Under the pieces are notes generated by a model. It saw only the letters and a program-made list of their open reading frames with translations. It was not told the DNA's origin and searched no databases. From contig NZ_JBAJNO010000008.1 of assembly GCF_036880985.1 (NCBI RefSeq), positions 2,605,500 to 2,669,499 of the forward strand: a DNA stretch of 64,000 bases, given 5' to 3'. The position numbers and the translations under genes were made by a program. Position 1 is the first letter of the stretch, and each line of letters starts with the position of its first letter. Shown one piece after another: positions 55,193-64,000 of the stretch. Source of the stretch: Limibacter armeniacum (lineage in GTDB: Bacteria > Bacteroidota > Bacteroidia > Cytophagales > Flammeovirgaceae).

Positions 55193-55930
55193 TTAGAACC
55201 TTCTAATTTTATATCCATGCAAGTAGAATATCAATGATGCATTGAATGAACAATACATATCTACAGAAAATGGATTATTATCATAAAGGTCTAAATTATC
55301 TGAAAGAACTACTCTTCCTAAACCTTCGAAACCTAAGGCTAGATCTGGAGTTACTCGATATCTAAAACCTAAAGTCATTGGTATTATTCCATCAACTCTT
55401 CTTTCAGCATCTACCATATAATCATTCAAAGGAAACTCAGGATTTATAGCATACATCTCAGGCTGATGAGATATAATCCCTAATCCTATTCCTGCAAAAG
55501 GAATAAAGTTATCTGACCTTCTATAACGAAGCATGGACTCATTGACTCTTTTCAAGTCAAATATAAGCATACCACTTGCTTCAATAACTTGATTATCCAT
55601 TGCCCATAGTCTTGCTTGGTATGCATCTTTATTAATATCTCCATCATATGCCCTTAACCATGTATAGGCTAATGTAGCTCGCCAAGACATCGTGCTTCGG
55701 TATCGCTTCTGCAAACTTACAGCGAAAGATGGCATTGCTCTTTTCAGCACTATTGGAAAGCTGTTAGGGTTTGCAGTCTGATTCGAAAGCTCCCCTGAAT
55801 ATAACGAAGGTCCTCCACTAAATGACAATAACATCAGCTTACGATTGTGAAGATAATTCTGCTGAGAAAAAGCAGAAAACGACAACAGAAGAAGCAAAGA
55901 CGATAATACAGTTCCCCTTAAAAAATTCAT
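55193..55930 (-). CDS. Outer-membrane beta-barrel protein (DUF6089-like)
   Basis: A signal peptide (MNFLRGTVLSSLLLLLSF, ending SQ) precedes alternating strands of an 8-stranded barrel: KLMLLSFSGGPSLYSG, WRATLAYTWLRAYDG, NFIPFAGIGLGIISH and ASLIFYLHGYKIRRF at the C-terminus. The repeat pattern with GxxxG turns resembles OmpW/OmpA-like barrels; the DUF6089 label is from memory of Bacteroidota proteins next to polysaccharide export genes. It may be the outer-membrane partner of the Wzc/Wza pair downstream, but that is not shown. Confidence 0.75.
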   Translation of the reverse strand: MNFLRGTVLSSLLLLLSFSAFSQQNYLHNRKLMLLSFSGGPSLYSGELSNQTANPNSFPIVLKRAMPSFAVSLQKRYRSTMSWRATLAYTWLRAYDGDINKDAYQARLWAMDNQVIEASGMLIFDLKRVNESMLRYRRSDNFIPFAGIGLGIISHQPEMYAINPEFPLNDYMVDAERRVDGIIPMTLGFRYRVTPDLALGFEGLGRVVLSDNLDLYDNNPFSVDMYCSFNASLIFYLHGYKIRRF

Positions 55931-56166
55931 ATCAAATTTAGTTTAATATATCAGAAGTCTTTTTGGGTCTAATTACTCCTGCAAAGTAAAAATTCCAGTT
56001 CCAGCTAATATTCAATAGTAAATCTATTCCCAAACTAAGACATTATTAATTACAATCTATAATCTAATTTACAAAAAAATACTCCAATAGTTATATTTCT
56101 CACTTCTTATTAAAGAATTTATTCAAATAACTACTATAACAAAGTAGACAGTCACTTAACATTGAA

Positions 56167-58584
56167 TCAACCTTTCCTCAAGAGCTTATCTATAAATCTT
56201 TGATATGGTCTTTTTTCTATTTTCCCTTCTCCAAAGTAGCTATCATCGTAAACATATCCTCCATAACCTGGCCCTATATACTTACTATGTAATTTTGAAA
56301 AATCTACACCATTAAAAATAATACTAGATTTTCTTGCTACTTTTTCGCCCAAAATAGTTTCGGCTTTACTTAGCATTTCTCTTTGACTCCTACCCTGTCT
56401 CACAACTAATAGGTTTGCATCGGATAATTCCAGAAGAGGTAATGTATCTGAAACCAAACCAATTGGAGCGGTATCTATAATTATGATATCAAAAATCTCT
56501 TTAAGTTCAGTAATCAATTCAGACATTTTCTCACTCATCAAAAGTTCTGATGGATTTGGAGGAATAGGTCCTGAATGAATTACTGAAAGGTTTTTAATAT
56601 GGGTATCTTGCAACAATTCATACACATTTGCAGCATTCACTAAATAATCAGATAAACCTTTACCTGTTAAATCTTTAAAGTATGTTTCTAATTGTGGCTT
56701 TCTAATATCAGCACCAATCAATACTGTCTTCTTATTAATCATCGACAGTGATGCTGCAAGGTTAGCTGAAATATAAGTTTTACCCTCACCACTCATCATT
56801 GAAGTCAAAAGCATTGTTGCTTTATCTGACGATTTTGTCAAATATTTAAAGTTTGCTCTTATACTTCTGAAACTTTCAGTTATAGATGACTTTGGTGATT
56901 CAACTACATGTAACTTATCGGGGTCAAAAGCTTTTTGAATTACACCAATAATTGGTAAATGGGAAGCTGCCTCTACATCCTCTATTTCATGAATGGAACG
57001 ATTAAATAGCTGAGCTGATATTATCAAACAAACAACAACGATAACGCCAAAAGCTCCACCACCACCCATCAGAACTATTGAGGACGGTGTTACAGGTTTT
57101 AAACTCACCTCTGGTACTTCTAGCTGTTTGTAGTTTGACAGTGATGCAGCCTTACTTATACTTGACTCAGCTTTTTTCTCTAAAAGAACCAAGTAAAGCT
57201 GCTCATTCAAATTATACAGTCTTTTAAAACCTTCAAGAGATTTCTCATCTTCCATTAATGGCTCTACAGATGAAAATAATAATGATATTTTCGATTTAGT
57301 TTCCTTAAGCCTAAACTCATACGTTTCAAGCATGTTTGAAATATTAGTTAGAATTGACTTTTCAAGCCCTTCTAATATTTTCGTCCTTTCTTTCATTTCA
57401 ATTTCAAAGATCGGACTCATTTCAACTAAATCATTTCTCTTTGCTTCAGACTCTATTTTTGTATTAATATACTGTGACACCAAAGAAGTTAGTACTTCAT
57501 TTTCAACTCCAAACACATTTGGAGTTACTAATTCCTCTTCTTTATTATTTAGTATATAGCTTTTGAGGTATTTACAATACTTAACCGCTAGTTCTAACTC
57601 AGTACGCTTCTCCTCAATTTCATATATTTTTTCAAATATCTTTTCAGACCCTCCAGCTAGATTTTTGTCTTTAATCTTGAGAGTGTGCATTCTAGTTGCC
57701 ATATGTTTCATTGAATCAGCTACTATATTTAGTTGCTCCTCAATAAACCTTATGGTCTTTTCTTCAACCTCATTTTTCTCCTCAACATTATACTCCCTCG
57801 CAATTTCGATAAGTCGCTGATGAATCTCACGTTCTCGATTTGTATTTGTTCCTTGAGAAGATAGTTTTAATAATACAATTTCATTTGTTTGTTCACCAAG
57901 CATTGAAAGTGAAAAACTGGATCTAAATTTCTCTACAAGTCTATCTTGTGAATTTATTAGAACAGAAATCTCATTTTGATCCACATTTGACTCGTCCTGT
58001 TTAATCAGAAACTTAAAACCAAATATCTCGTAATATTTACCAAAATTAAATACTTGATTATTTACCCCATCACTTAAATATTCATCATTACTACTTAATG
58101 TAAATGAATTTTGATCAAGTTTATTAATGGTAAATTCAATATCATATGGCACATATGAAGATGATGAATCATAACTAAGAATGAAGGGTATTTCTTCAAA
58201 AATCTCTTTTCTCAATATGCCATTAGTCTGATAATAAGAAACATTCAGAGAAAGATCATTTGTCAACTCATTTATAAGTTTTCTAGAAAAAAAGAAGCCC
58301 TTCTCATATTCCAAATTCACCCCTGAAGCACCCATTTCTCCCATTAAACCTAGATCTAATGGAAGGTTACTCAGTTTATCTTTTTGAAGCTGTTTCACAA
58401 ATTTCGTTGAAACACTCCACTTTGGTTCAATTGTTTTAGAAATAAAGTACCCAACTAAAAGACCTACTATTGCTCCGACAACAATTAAGTACCACTTACT
58501 TTTTAAGTAAGAGAACCAACGGCCTAAATCAATAGAAATTTCGTCTTCCTGGGTAAAGTTAGTTGAATTGCTAGTTTGTATCAT
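56167..58584 (-). CDS. Wzc-type bacterial tyrosine kinase / polysaccharide co-polymerase
   Basis: An 805-residue fusion: N-terminal Wzz domain with two membrane helices (VVGAIVGLLVGYFI and VVVCLIISAQLF) and a long periplasmic coiled coil, then a cytoplasmic BY-kinase (about 570-805) with Walker A SMMSGEGKTYIS, Walker A' LIGADIRKPQ, Walker B IIIIDTAPIGL and a Tyr-rich tail (GPGYGGYVYDDSYF). The tail is the autophosphorylation site of this family and should gate oligomer cycling and export. It is co-transcribed with the Wza-like gene, whose stop is 22 bases upstream. Confidence 0.9.
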   Translation of the reverse strand: MIQTSNSTNFTQEDEISIDLGRWFSYLKSKWYLIVVGAIVGLLVGYFISKTIEPKWSVSTKFVKQLQKDKLSNLPLDLGLMGEMGASGVNLEYEKGFFFSRKLINELTNDLSLNVSYYQTNGILRKEIFEEIPFILSYDSSSSYVPYDIEFTINKLDQNSFTLSSNDEYLSDGVNNQVFNFGKYYEIFGFKFLIKQDESNVDQNEISVLINSQDRLVEKFRSSFSLSMLGEQTNEIVLLKLSSQGTNTNREREIHQRLIEIAREYNVEEKNEVEEKTIRFIEEQLNIVADSMKHMATRMHTLKIKDKNLAGGSEKIFEKIYEIEEKRTELELAVKYCKYLKSYILNNKEEELVTPNVFGVENEVLTSLVSQYINTKIESEAKRNDLVEMSPIFEIEMKERTKILEGLEKSILTNISNMLETYEFRLKETKSKISLLFSSVEPLMEDEKSLEGFKRLYNLNEQLYLVLLEKKAESSISKAASLSNYKQLEVPEVSLKPVTPSSIVLMGGGGAFGVIVVVCLIISAQLFNRSIHEIEDVEAASHLPIIGVIQKAFDPDKLHVVESPKSSITESFRSIRANFKYLTKSSDKATMLLTSMMSGEGKTYISANLAASLSMINKKTVLIGADIRKPQLETYFKDLTGKGLSDYLVNAANVYELLQDTHIKNLSVIHSGPIPPNPSELLMSEKMSELITELKEIFDIIIIDTAPIGLVSDTLPLLELSDANLLVVRQGRSQREMLSKAETILGEKVARKSSIIFNGVDFSKLHSKYIGPGYGGYVYDDSYFGEGKIEKRPYQRFIDKLLRKG

Positions 58585-58605
58585 AATGCTATTCCTCTAA
58601 AAAGG

Positions 58606-59433
58606 TCATCTACTTAATAAAGTGGCAACAGAGATCACTAATGAGGTTATAGATGCTATTAACCCTACATTTTTATAAACGTATGTGATAACTGGTCTTT
58701 GTTTTAGTGGCTGAACTACTAAAACATCATTTGGTTGAATATAGTAATATGGGCTAGCTACAAATTGTTCATCTAAAAAATCCAGATACACGACTTCTGC
58801 TATACCATTATTATTTCGGATAAGCTTCACATTTTCCCTATTGGCAAGTTCACCAAAGCCTCCTGCCTGCCCAATAGCTTCCATAGCTGTGATACGCTTA
58901 TTAAACGTACTGTACATTCCTTCTCTAGGAACCTCTCCAAGTATTGAAAACCTAAAGTTCAGTAAACGTACATAAACAACTGGATCTTTCACATATTTTG
59001 AAAGCGCTACTTGAACCTCGTTTTCTACCTCCTTCAACGTTTTACCCTCAGCTTTCAAACTCCCAATTAATGGCATTTGAATTTCGCCTAATTCATTTAC
59101 CTCATAACCATAGATAGTACCATTTGCACCACCTATAACCTGAGTATTCTGGACCCTTCCTTCTAACCCTGATGGATTAGTAATATCAAATGCATTATAT
59201 TGGGATGGAGTCAACGATGCTACTCTTATATGCAGTTGATCATCTACTCTAACTAAATATTCTGCTGTTTTTTTCAGCTCGTATTTCCTCAGAACAGAAT
59301 CCTTTGCATATTCTTCTTTAAACTCATTTTTGGTTCTCAAATAAGTAGCTTTCTTATTTGGCACACATGATGTCAAAAAGACATTGAAAGCCAAAAATAA
59401 GATCAACAATCTACACACGCTCTTACTTCTCAT
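58606..59433 (-). CDS. Wza-type polysaccharide export lipoprotein
   Basis: A lipobox (VFLTSC, Cys about residue 23) follows the signal. The mature protein has the Poly_export domain (YLVRVDDQLHIRVA) and two SLBB-like beta domains (GEIQMPLIGSLKAEGKTL and AMEAIGQAGGF), plus a C-terminal helix (NVGLIASITSLVISVATLL) that forms the outer-membrane helix barrel in Wza. It exports capsular or exopolysaccharide through the outer membrane. First gene of the pair with wzc. Confidence 0.9.
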   Translation of the reverse strand: MRSKSVCRLLILFLAFNVFLTSCVPNKKATYLRTKNEFKEEYAKDSVLRKYELKKTAEYLVRVDDQLHIRVASLTPSQYNAFDITNPSGLEGRVQNTQVIGGANGTIYGYEVNELGEIQMPLIGSLKAEGKTLKEVENEVQVALSKYVKDPVVYVRLLNFRFSILGEVPREGMYSTFNKRITAMEAIGQAGGFGELANRENVKLIRNNNGIAEVVYLDFLDEQFVASPYYYIQPNDVLVVQPLKQRPVITYVYKNVGLIASITSLVISVATLLSR

Positions 59434-59613
59434 TAAAAAATCAATTGAAATATATTAGATATCATCAGAGTCTGTTCTATGACAAAATCGTTCCAAAAAA
59501 AACAAGTCATAGAAATAAAACGCTTAATTTTTCATAAACGTCTTTCCACACATTACTTTTTATTAAGTAACGTGATGAATTAAAATGTTCAGTTAAATTG
59601 TTAAAGCAATAAA

Positions 59614-59645
59614 TAACCACATTGACTCAATATCTCAATGTGGTT
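59614..59645 (-). terminator. Hairpin after ppk2
   Basis: AACCACATTGA pairs with TCAATGTGGTT around an 8-base loop. Downstream on the minus strand TTATTTATTGC is moderately T-rich, so termination is probable. Confidence 0.6.
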
Positions 59646-59677
59646 GACAATTAATTATATCAAAAAAGCTAATATTC

Positions 59678-60412
59678 TCAGTATAAGCTGACTACTTCTC
59701 TATTCGGCATTAGTCGTTCTCCAGTCAAACCCTTTCCTTCATACTCAACGACACTCAACACATATCGCATTGCTTCTTTTCTAGCGACATCTCTATCATT
59801 ACCTTTTATTACTACCCAAGGATGATTTTCAGTTGATGTCGATTCAAACATTTTCTCTTTGTATAAAGTGAAATCATTCCACTTAAGCTGAGCTTGCATA
59901 TCGACTGTACTAAGTTTCCACTGCATTAATGGATTTGTCTTTCTTTCTTCTAGCCTATTCTTTTGCTCATCCACATCTATTGAAAACCAAAGCTTTACAA
60001 TTTGAATCCCATCTTCAAAAAGCATTTCTTCCAATTGATTGACTTGTTTAAGAAAAACTGAATATTCTTTTTCAGAACAAAAACCCATTACTGGCTCCAC
60101 AACAGCTCTATTATACCAACTTCTATCAAAAAAAATTATTTCACCAGGGTTTGGTAATTCTTTAAGATATCTCTGAAAATACCACTGTCCCTTTTCAGTT
60201 TCTGTTGGTTTTGGCAAAGCAACTACCCGATAACCTCTTGGGTTTAAAAAGCGGACAAAGCGCATAATTGCACCACCTTTTCCAGCAGTATCCCTACCTT
60301 CAAACAGTACTACAAGTCTTTTATTGTGCTCTTGGATCCAACGTTGCATTGTAACAAGCTCAGTCTGCAAGTTGATATATTCCGGGTCGTTTTCAAGGGT
60401 CAATAAAGGCAT
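59678..60412 (-). CDS. ppk2: Polyphosphate kinase 2
   Basis: A 244-residue PPK2-family protein: Walker A FEGRDTAGKGG (about 39-49), Walker B and lid FFDRSWYNRAVVEPVMG, the later WFSIDVDEQKNRLEER and PLMQWKLSTVDMQA. It transfers phosphate between polyphosphate and nucleotides, usually making GTP or ATP. Length is normal for class I/III PPK2. Single gene between the export locus and the exporter genes. Confidence 0.93.
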   Translation of the reverse strand: MPLLTLENDPEYINLQTELVTMQRWIQEHNKRLVVLFEGRDTAGKGGAIMRFVRFLNPRGYRVVALPKPTETEKGQWYFQRYLKELPNPGEIIFFDRSWYNRAVVEPVMGFCSEKEYSVFLKQVNQLEEMLFEDGIQIVKLWFSIDVDEQKNRLEERKTNPLMQWKLSTVDMQAQLKWNDFTLYKEKMFESTSTENHPWVVIKGNDRDVARKEAMRYVLSVVEYEGKGLTGERLMPNREVVSLY

Positions 60413-60681
60413 TATATATTAGTATTAATTCCCTAACAATTAGATTCTTTTTTAAAGAAAATAGCTACCCTATAATTTGAGTGCGCAATATAGCATTCCC
60501 CTTTTATATAGTCATAATTTAATTTTGAACATTATGTTTAATTTCAGCTAACCAAAAAACAGATACAACACATCAATCTAACAATCAATAACTTACACAT
60601 AAATAAAAAGGATAATATCATAAGAAAAAGTTTCTGAATTAAATTCGGTATTTTTGCTGCTTTTGCAAAAACAACCACCTT

Positions 60682-61875
60682 ATGAAACTGAATAATTCTT
60701 CATTAATCTTCATACTTAGTGCTTTAGTTGCACTAGGTCCTCTAAGTATTGACATGTACTTACCTTCCATTCCGGAAATTGCCACATTTTTCGGAACCAA
60801 AATTCATCAAGCTGAATTAACAGTAAGTATTTTTTTCCTTGGGTTTGGTATTGGGCAGTTTATAGGAGGTCCATTTTCTGATAACATTGGCAGAAAACCA
60901 ATAACACTGATAGGACTGATTATTTTTGCTATTGCATCACTCATGATTACTTTTTCAACTCAAGTTGAATGGATGATTCTATTCAGGTTTTTTCAAGCAG
61001 TTGGAGGTGGTTTTGTGACAGTGAACGCATCCGCGATTGTTAGAGACCAATTTGAAGCTAGTGAAAGTGCTAAAATTTTATCTTCAGTTGCCAGCATCAT
61101 GATGATAGCACCCATGGTAGCTCCTCTTCTCGGATCATTCGTTGTCAAATTTGGCGAATGGCAATACATTTTTGCATTCCTAACTTGCTATGCTATCATA
61201 ATGTTATTGGCAGTGAAGATATTACTTAATATAAAAACTCGAGAAAAGTCAAAGATATCAATCTCTCAAATTACGAAAAGCTACCTAAGTGTCTTTAAAC
61301 ACAAGCAAGGTATGGGGTACCTTTTATCAGGCTCTTTTGCCTCGACAGGAATGTTTGCATTTATCACTAAGTCATCCTATATCTATATAGAGTACTTTAA
61401 ATTATCTTCGGATATATTTCCTCTTTGCTTTGGCGCGAATGTACTTCTGATGATAATTTTAAGTAAGACAAGTGGAAAGCTTGTTCATAAATACCATCCT
61501 AGTAAAATAATGAAGGCAGGTCTAACCTTGAACATTATTGCAGGAGTGATGTTATTCACCTATACATCTTTGATGACACCCGCTTTTGAAGTGGTTTTAG
61601 GACTCAATATTCTGTTTGTTGGTTCTTTAGGGCTCGTATATGGTAATGTAGATGCTTGTTGTCTGTCTTACTTCCCTAAGAACGCAGGTGTTGCAAATGC
61701 ACTTTTTGGCATTACTAAATTTGGACTTGGCGCTACAGCTGGAGCTGTGATTGGCATAGTTGGAGGCAACGCTATTTCTGGACCATTTGCAGTAATGATG
61801 GGAGCAAGTATTCTCTCAAACTTATTTTACTACATATTAGCACAGAGTAAATCAAGAACTTTAGAATTAGCATAA
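60682..61875 (+). CDS. Bcr/CflA-type MFS multidrug exporter
   Basis: A 397-residue, twelve-helix MFS protein with the early motif GPLSIDMYLPSIPEIA and GFGIGQFIGGPFSDNIGRKP (MFS signature), then a motif-C-like APMVAPLLGS. Bcr/CflA exporters expel bicyclomycin, sulfonamides and other drugs in exchange for protons. A -7-like TATTTTTG lies at 60649-60656, and TTTTTGC/GCAAAAA forms an inverted repeat over the expected start. It precedes a CobW-type GTPase by 16 bases, so the two are likely co-transcribed. Confidence 0.87.
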   Translation: MKLNNSSLIFILSALVALGPLSIDMYLPSIPEIATFFGTKIHQAELTVSIFFLGFGIGQFIGGPFSDNIGRKPITLIGLIIFAIASLMITFSTQVEWMILFRFFQAVGGGFVTVNASAIVRDQFEASESAKILSSVASIMMIAPMVAPLLGSFVVKFGEWQYIFAFLTCYAIIMLLAVKILLNIKTREKSKISISQITKSYLSVFKHKQGMGYLLSGSFASTGMFAFITKSSYIYIEYFKLSSDIFPLCFGANVLLMIILSKTSGKLVHKYHPSKIMKAGLTLNIIAGVMLFTYTSLMTPAFEVVLGLNILFVGSLGLVYGNVDACCLSYFPKNAGVANALFGITKFGLGATAGAVIGIVGGNAISGPFAVMMGASILSNLFYYILAQSKSRTLELA

Positions 61876-61891
61876 AGCAAGTTTCATAAAT

Positions 61892-62857
61892 ATGGAAAAG
61901 GATTACAGAATCCCTGTTACAATTATTACAGGCTTTTTAGGCGCTGGAAAAACTACTTTGCTAAACCGCATTATACAGGCATATCCTGATAAAAAATTTG
62001 CCATAATTGAAAATGAGTTTGGTGAAGTAGGTATCGACAATGAGTTAGTCGTAGATGTAGAAGATGGCATTTTTGAAATGTCTAATGGTTGCATCTGTTG
62101 TACTCTGTCAAGTGAACTACTTGAAACACTAGAAAAACTACTAAAACAGCGTGAAAAATTTGATCATATTCTGATTGAAACAACTGGCATTGCTGAACCT
62201 TCCAGTATTGCTATGCCATTCCTTACGACTCCTGTCATTCAAAACCACTTTAAGTTAGACGGAACAATATGTTTGGTTGACACGCAGTACATAGAGGATA
62301 ACCTAAAGGATGATGAAAATGCCGCACATCAGTTATCATTTTCGGATCTAGTATTATTAAACAAATCCGACCTTGTTACTGAGGAATATGCTAATGAGGT
62401 AAAATCTTTATTAAAAAACATCAACCCTTACGCTGAGTATGTAAAAACCATTAATTCAGATTTCAATGGAAAAAACCTACTGAACTTAAATGCTTTTGCA
62501 CCAGAGAAAGTCGAGGAAAAGACTTCTTTTATTCATCACCACCATCACCACCATCACCACCATATCACATCTCACAGTGTGAGTATGGAAGGAATTGTCA
62601 ACCCTCAACAACTTGAATATTGGCTTACAGTCTTGTTACAGCTGCAAGGTCATGCTTTTTACAGAATCAAAGGGATTTTCAACTTTCCTGATGAACAAAG
62701 AAAAGTAATCTTCCAGTCAGTAAGGAACCAGTCAGCACTTACGCTTGGAAGTGAATGGCGTTCTGATGAACAAAGGGTTAACAGAATGGTCTTTATCGGA
62801 AAAGAGCTCAACAAAGACATTCTTGAAAAAAGATTCAAACAATGTTTGTTGAAATAA
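61892..62857 (+). CDS. CobW/YjiA-family G3E GTPase with a ten-histidine stretch
   Basis: Walker A GFLGAGKTT (14-22), ENEFGEVGID, the metal-binding motif CICC (67-70), guanine specificity NKSD (157-160) and the C-terminal CobW_C domain (EGIVNPQQLEYWLTVLLQLQ). Residues 215-224 are ten His in the linker between GTPase and CobW_C, a site fit for Zn2+ or Ni2+ binding. These proteins are metal chaperones/insertases, often under zinc control. Its partner here is a Bcr/CflA exporter. Which metal and client it serves is unknown. Confidence 0.9.
   Translation: MEKDYRIPVTIITGFLGAGKTTLLNRIIQAYPDKKFAIIENEFGEVGIDNELVVDVEDGIFEMSNGCICCTLSSELLETLEKLLKQREKFDHILIETTGIAEPSSIAMPFLTTPVIQNHFKLDGTICLVDTQYIEDNLKDDENAAHQLSFSDLVLLNKSDLVTEEYANEVKSLLKNINPYAEYVKTINSDFNGKNLLNLNAFAPEKVEEKTSFIHHHHHHHHHHITSHSVSMEGIVNPQQLEYWLTVLLQLQGHAFYRIKGIFNFPDEQRKVIFQSVRNQSALTLGSEWRSDEQRVNRMVFIGKELNKDILEKRFKQCLLK
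62534..62563 (+). repeat. 9-base tandem repeat coding the His run
   Basis: CATCACCAC occurs three times in a row plus a CAT, giving ten His codons. Slippage of this repeat would change His number without a frameshift. Confidence 0.85.
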
Positions 62858-62863
62858 AAAAAC

Positions 62864-62898
62864 AAAGCTGTTCGAGAAATTTGACTCGAACAGCTTTT
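62864..62898. terminator. Bidirectional terminator
   Basis: AAAGCTGTTCGAG pairs with CTCGAACAGCTTT around AAATTTGA. It overlaps the stop codon of the convergent gene and has A/T flanks on both sides. Confidence 0.85.
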
Positions 62899-64000
62899 AT
62901 ACTTGAAGCCCTACAACCAAAATATCATCAGTCTGCGGATACTCGCCTTTCCATTCTACAAGTGATTTTTGCAATTCACACTTTTGTTTACTGACAGGAA
63001 TATCACTTAACAAGCCTATTAACTCCTTAAATTTCTTACGATGAAACTTATCTCCAGACAAACCTCCAATTTGTTCCTCAAATCCATCTGTAGCTAAAAT
63101 CAGCCTATCACCCTTACATATCCCAACTTCTCTATGTGAAAAAGCTTTCTTATCATGAATAGCCCCCCCAATGGAAAAATGGTCTCCTTCCAAATCAAAA
63201 ACCTGACTCCCTCTGCCAATATAAAGCCTGTTTTTTGCTCCTGCATACTTCAATTTCCTATGCTCTTTATTATAAGCTATCAGCAACATATCTACCGTTT
63301 CATCTACACCTAATGCATTTTGGTGGTCTTCCACAGTTTTATGCATCATATAAGTGACCTTCCTGTCTAACTGGGACAATATCTCAGCAGGATCAATTAC
63401 CTTTTGAGTAATCACTGTCTCATTCAAAAAACTGTAACTCATCATTGACAACATAGCACCAGGAACGCCACACCTTTTACAATCTCCTATGGCGACAATA
63501 TCCCACCCATCTGAGGTACCATGCCAATAAAAATTACTGCTTACAATATCTTTTGGGATAAACAACACAAAACCATCCTCAAAGTTTTTTCTCACTTTCT
63601 GTTTGCTTCCAAAAACAGCTTTTTGAATATGTTTTGCATAATGATGCTCATAAATCATTTGCGTATTTTGATCCTGAATCAACTTACTTTGAATTTCCAG
63701 TTCATTTTTTTGCTCCATAAGTTCCAACCTCTGGGCAAAGGCTTCCCTGCTAGAATTGACTAAAAACCCTCTCCTATTTAACCGTTCAGTCTCAAAGAAA
63801 ATCGACATTAAGGATATGATCACTAAAAAGGCTATATAACTCCACACTTCTCCTATTGACTCCATTCCCATTTGACTACCGCCATTTATCATAAAAACCA
63901 CTATTGTCAAAATGGATATGACTAACCAAAAAACAGCAGAGAGTCTTGATGAAAAAAACAGGGAGAACATCACTAGAATAGAGAACCATGGCACAATTGC
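62897..64000 (-). CDS. SpoIIE-type PP2C phosphatase-like membrane protein, 5' end outside the window
   Basis: The frame stays open to the window edge, so the start lies beyond base 64000. The part seen has hydrophobic segments (AVFWLVISILTIVVFMI, WSYIAFLVIISLMSIFF), a coiled coil (ELMEQKNELEIQSKLIQDQN) and a SpoIIE-like domain with ATDGFEEQIGG and TDDILVVG. The usual GDCTGHG motif is here GDCKRCG (Asp kept, Gly-His lost). Close in C-terminal sequence to the TPR phosphatase at 41225, so probably a paralogue. Confidence 0.8.
   Translation of the reverse strand, partial: AIVPWFSILVMFSLFFSSRLSAVFWLVISILTIVVFMINGGSQMGMESIGEVWSYIAFLVIISLMSIFFETERLNRRGFLVNSSREAFAQRLELMEQKNELEIQSKLIQDQNTQMIYEHHYAKHIQKAVFGSKQKVRKNFEDGFVLFIPKDIVSSNFYWHGTSDGWDIVAIGDCKRCGVPGAMLSMMSYSFLNETVITQKVIDPAEILSQLDRKVTYMMHKTVEDHQNALGVDETVDMLLIAYNKEHRKLKYAGAKNRLYIGRGSQVFDLEGDHFSIGGAIHDKKAFSHREVGICKGDRLILATDGFEEQIGGLSGDKFHRKKFKELIGLLSDIPVSKQKCELQKSLVEWKGEYPQTDDILVVGLQV

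Noticed and set aside
1-64000. Insertion sequences, prophage or integrase genes
   Set aside because: No transposase, integrase or phage structural gene is visible, and no terminal repeats flank any gene group.

Overview
The window looks like the chromosome of a Bacteroidota bacterium, probably order Cytophagales (Flammeovirga-like). The evidence is AT-rich DNA, few Shine-Dalgarno sequences, promoters of the TTTG-N20-TAnnTTTG type, two proteins with type IX secretion C-terminal sorting domains, a SusC/hemoglobin-receptor style TonB receptor, and several small families typical of this phylum. The lineage call is inference from gene content, not from a marker comparison.

Layout. 1-4.4 kb: a 5'-truncated unknown gene, a SPOR-like lipoprotein and a HEAT-repeat/cyclophilin lipoprotein. 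4.5-5.6 kb: DNA polymerase IV (dinB). 5.6-12.6 kb, minus strand: a complete ebo gene set in the order eboA-B-C-D-E-F (unknown small fold, TatD-like hydrolase, UbiA-like prenyltransferase, 3-dehydroquinate-synthase-like enzyme, TIM-barrel isomerase-like protein, phosphodiesterase-like protein). 13.2-15.9 kb: a small protein and a hemoglobin/transferrin-type TonB receptor. 16.1-30.0 kb, minus strand: a twelve-gene exopolysaccharide locus. It starts with an HPt protein and an initiating sugar-phosphate transferase carrying an N-terminal response-regulator receiver domain. A half-length TolC-like protein, a Wzz-like chain-length protein, a Wzy/ligase-type polymerase, a Wzx flippase, five glycosyltransferases and a methyltransferase follow. 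30.5-35.6 kb: a secreted parallel beta-helix protein and, divergently, a secreted animal-type heme peroxidase plus another sorting-domain protein. 35.8-39.8 kb: a MarR regulator, then a Na+/solute symporter, a GNAT acetyltransferase and an ornithine-racemase-like enzyme. The marR gene and the symporter share an upstream operator-like motif. 39.9-43.4 kb: thioredoxin, a 72-residue protein, a roughly 400-base hairpin-rich region that may be a structured RNA, and a TPR/SpoIIE phosphatase. 43.8-44.4 kb: five tandem tRNA-Leu(CAA) genes. 44.6-55.1 kb: surE, small proteins, PspA/IM30, a C-terminal J-domain protein, an acyl-CoA ligase and smc. 55.2-59.4 kb: an outer-membrane barrel and a second export locus (Wzc-type tyrosine kinase and Wza-type lipoprotein). 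59.7-64.0 kb: PPK2, a Bcr/CflA exporter with a His-rich CobW-family GTPase, and a second SpoIIE-type protein cut by the window edge.

How it fits together. The two polysaccharide loci look complementary. The large locus has initiation, assembly and polymerisation but no Wza or kinase; the small one has only kinase and outer-membrane export. The receiver-domain fusion and adjacent HPt suggest phosphorelay control of the first step of polymer synthesis. The most unusual material is the receiver-transferase fusion, the hairpin-rich RNA candidate at 40.8-41.2 kb, the shared MarR-type operator, the degenerate metal sites in the EboF-like and second SpoIIE proteins, and the tandem tRNA array.
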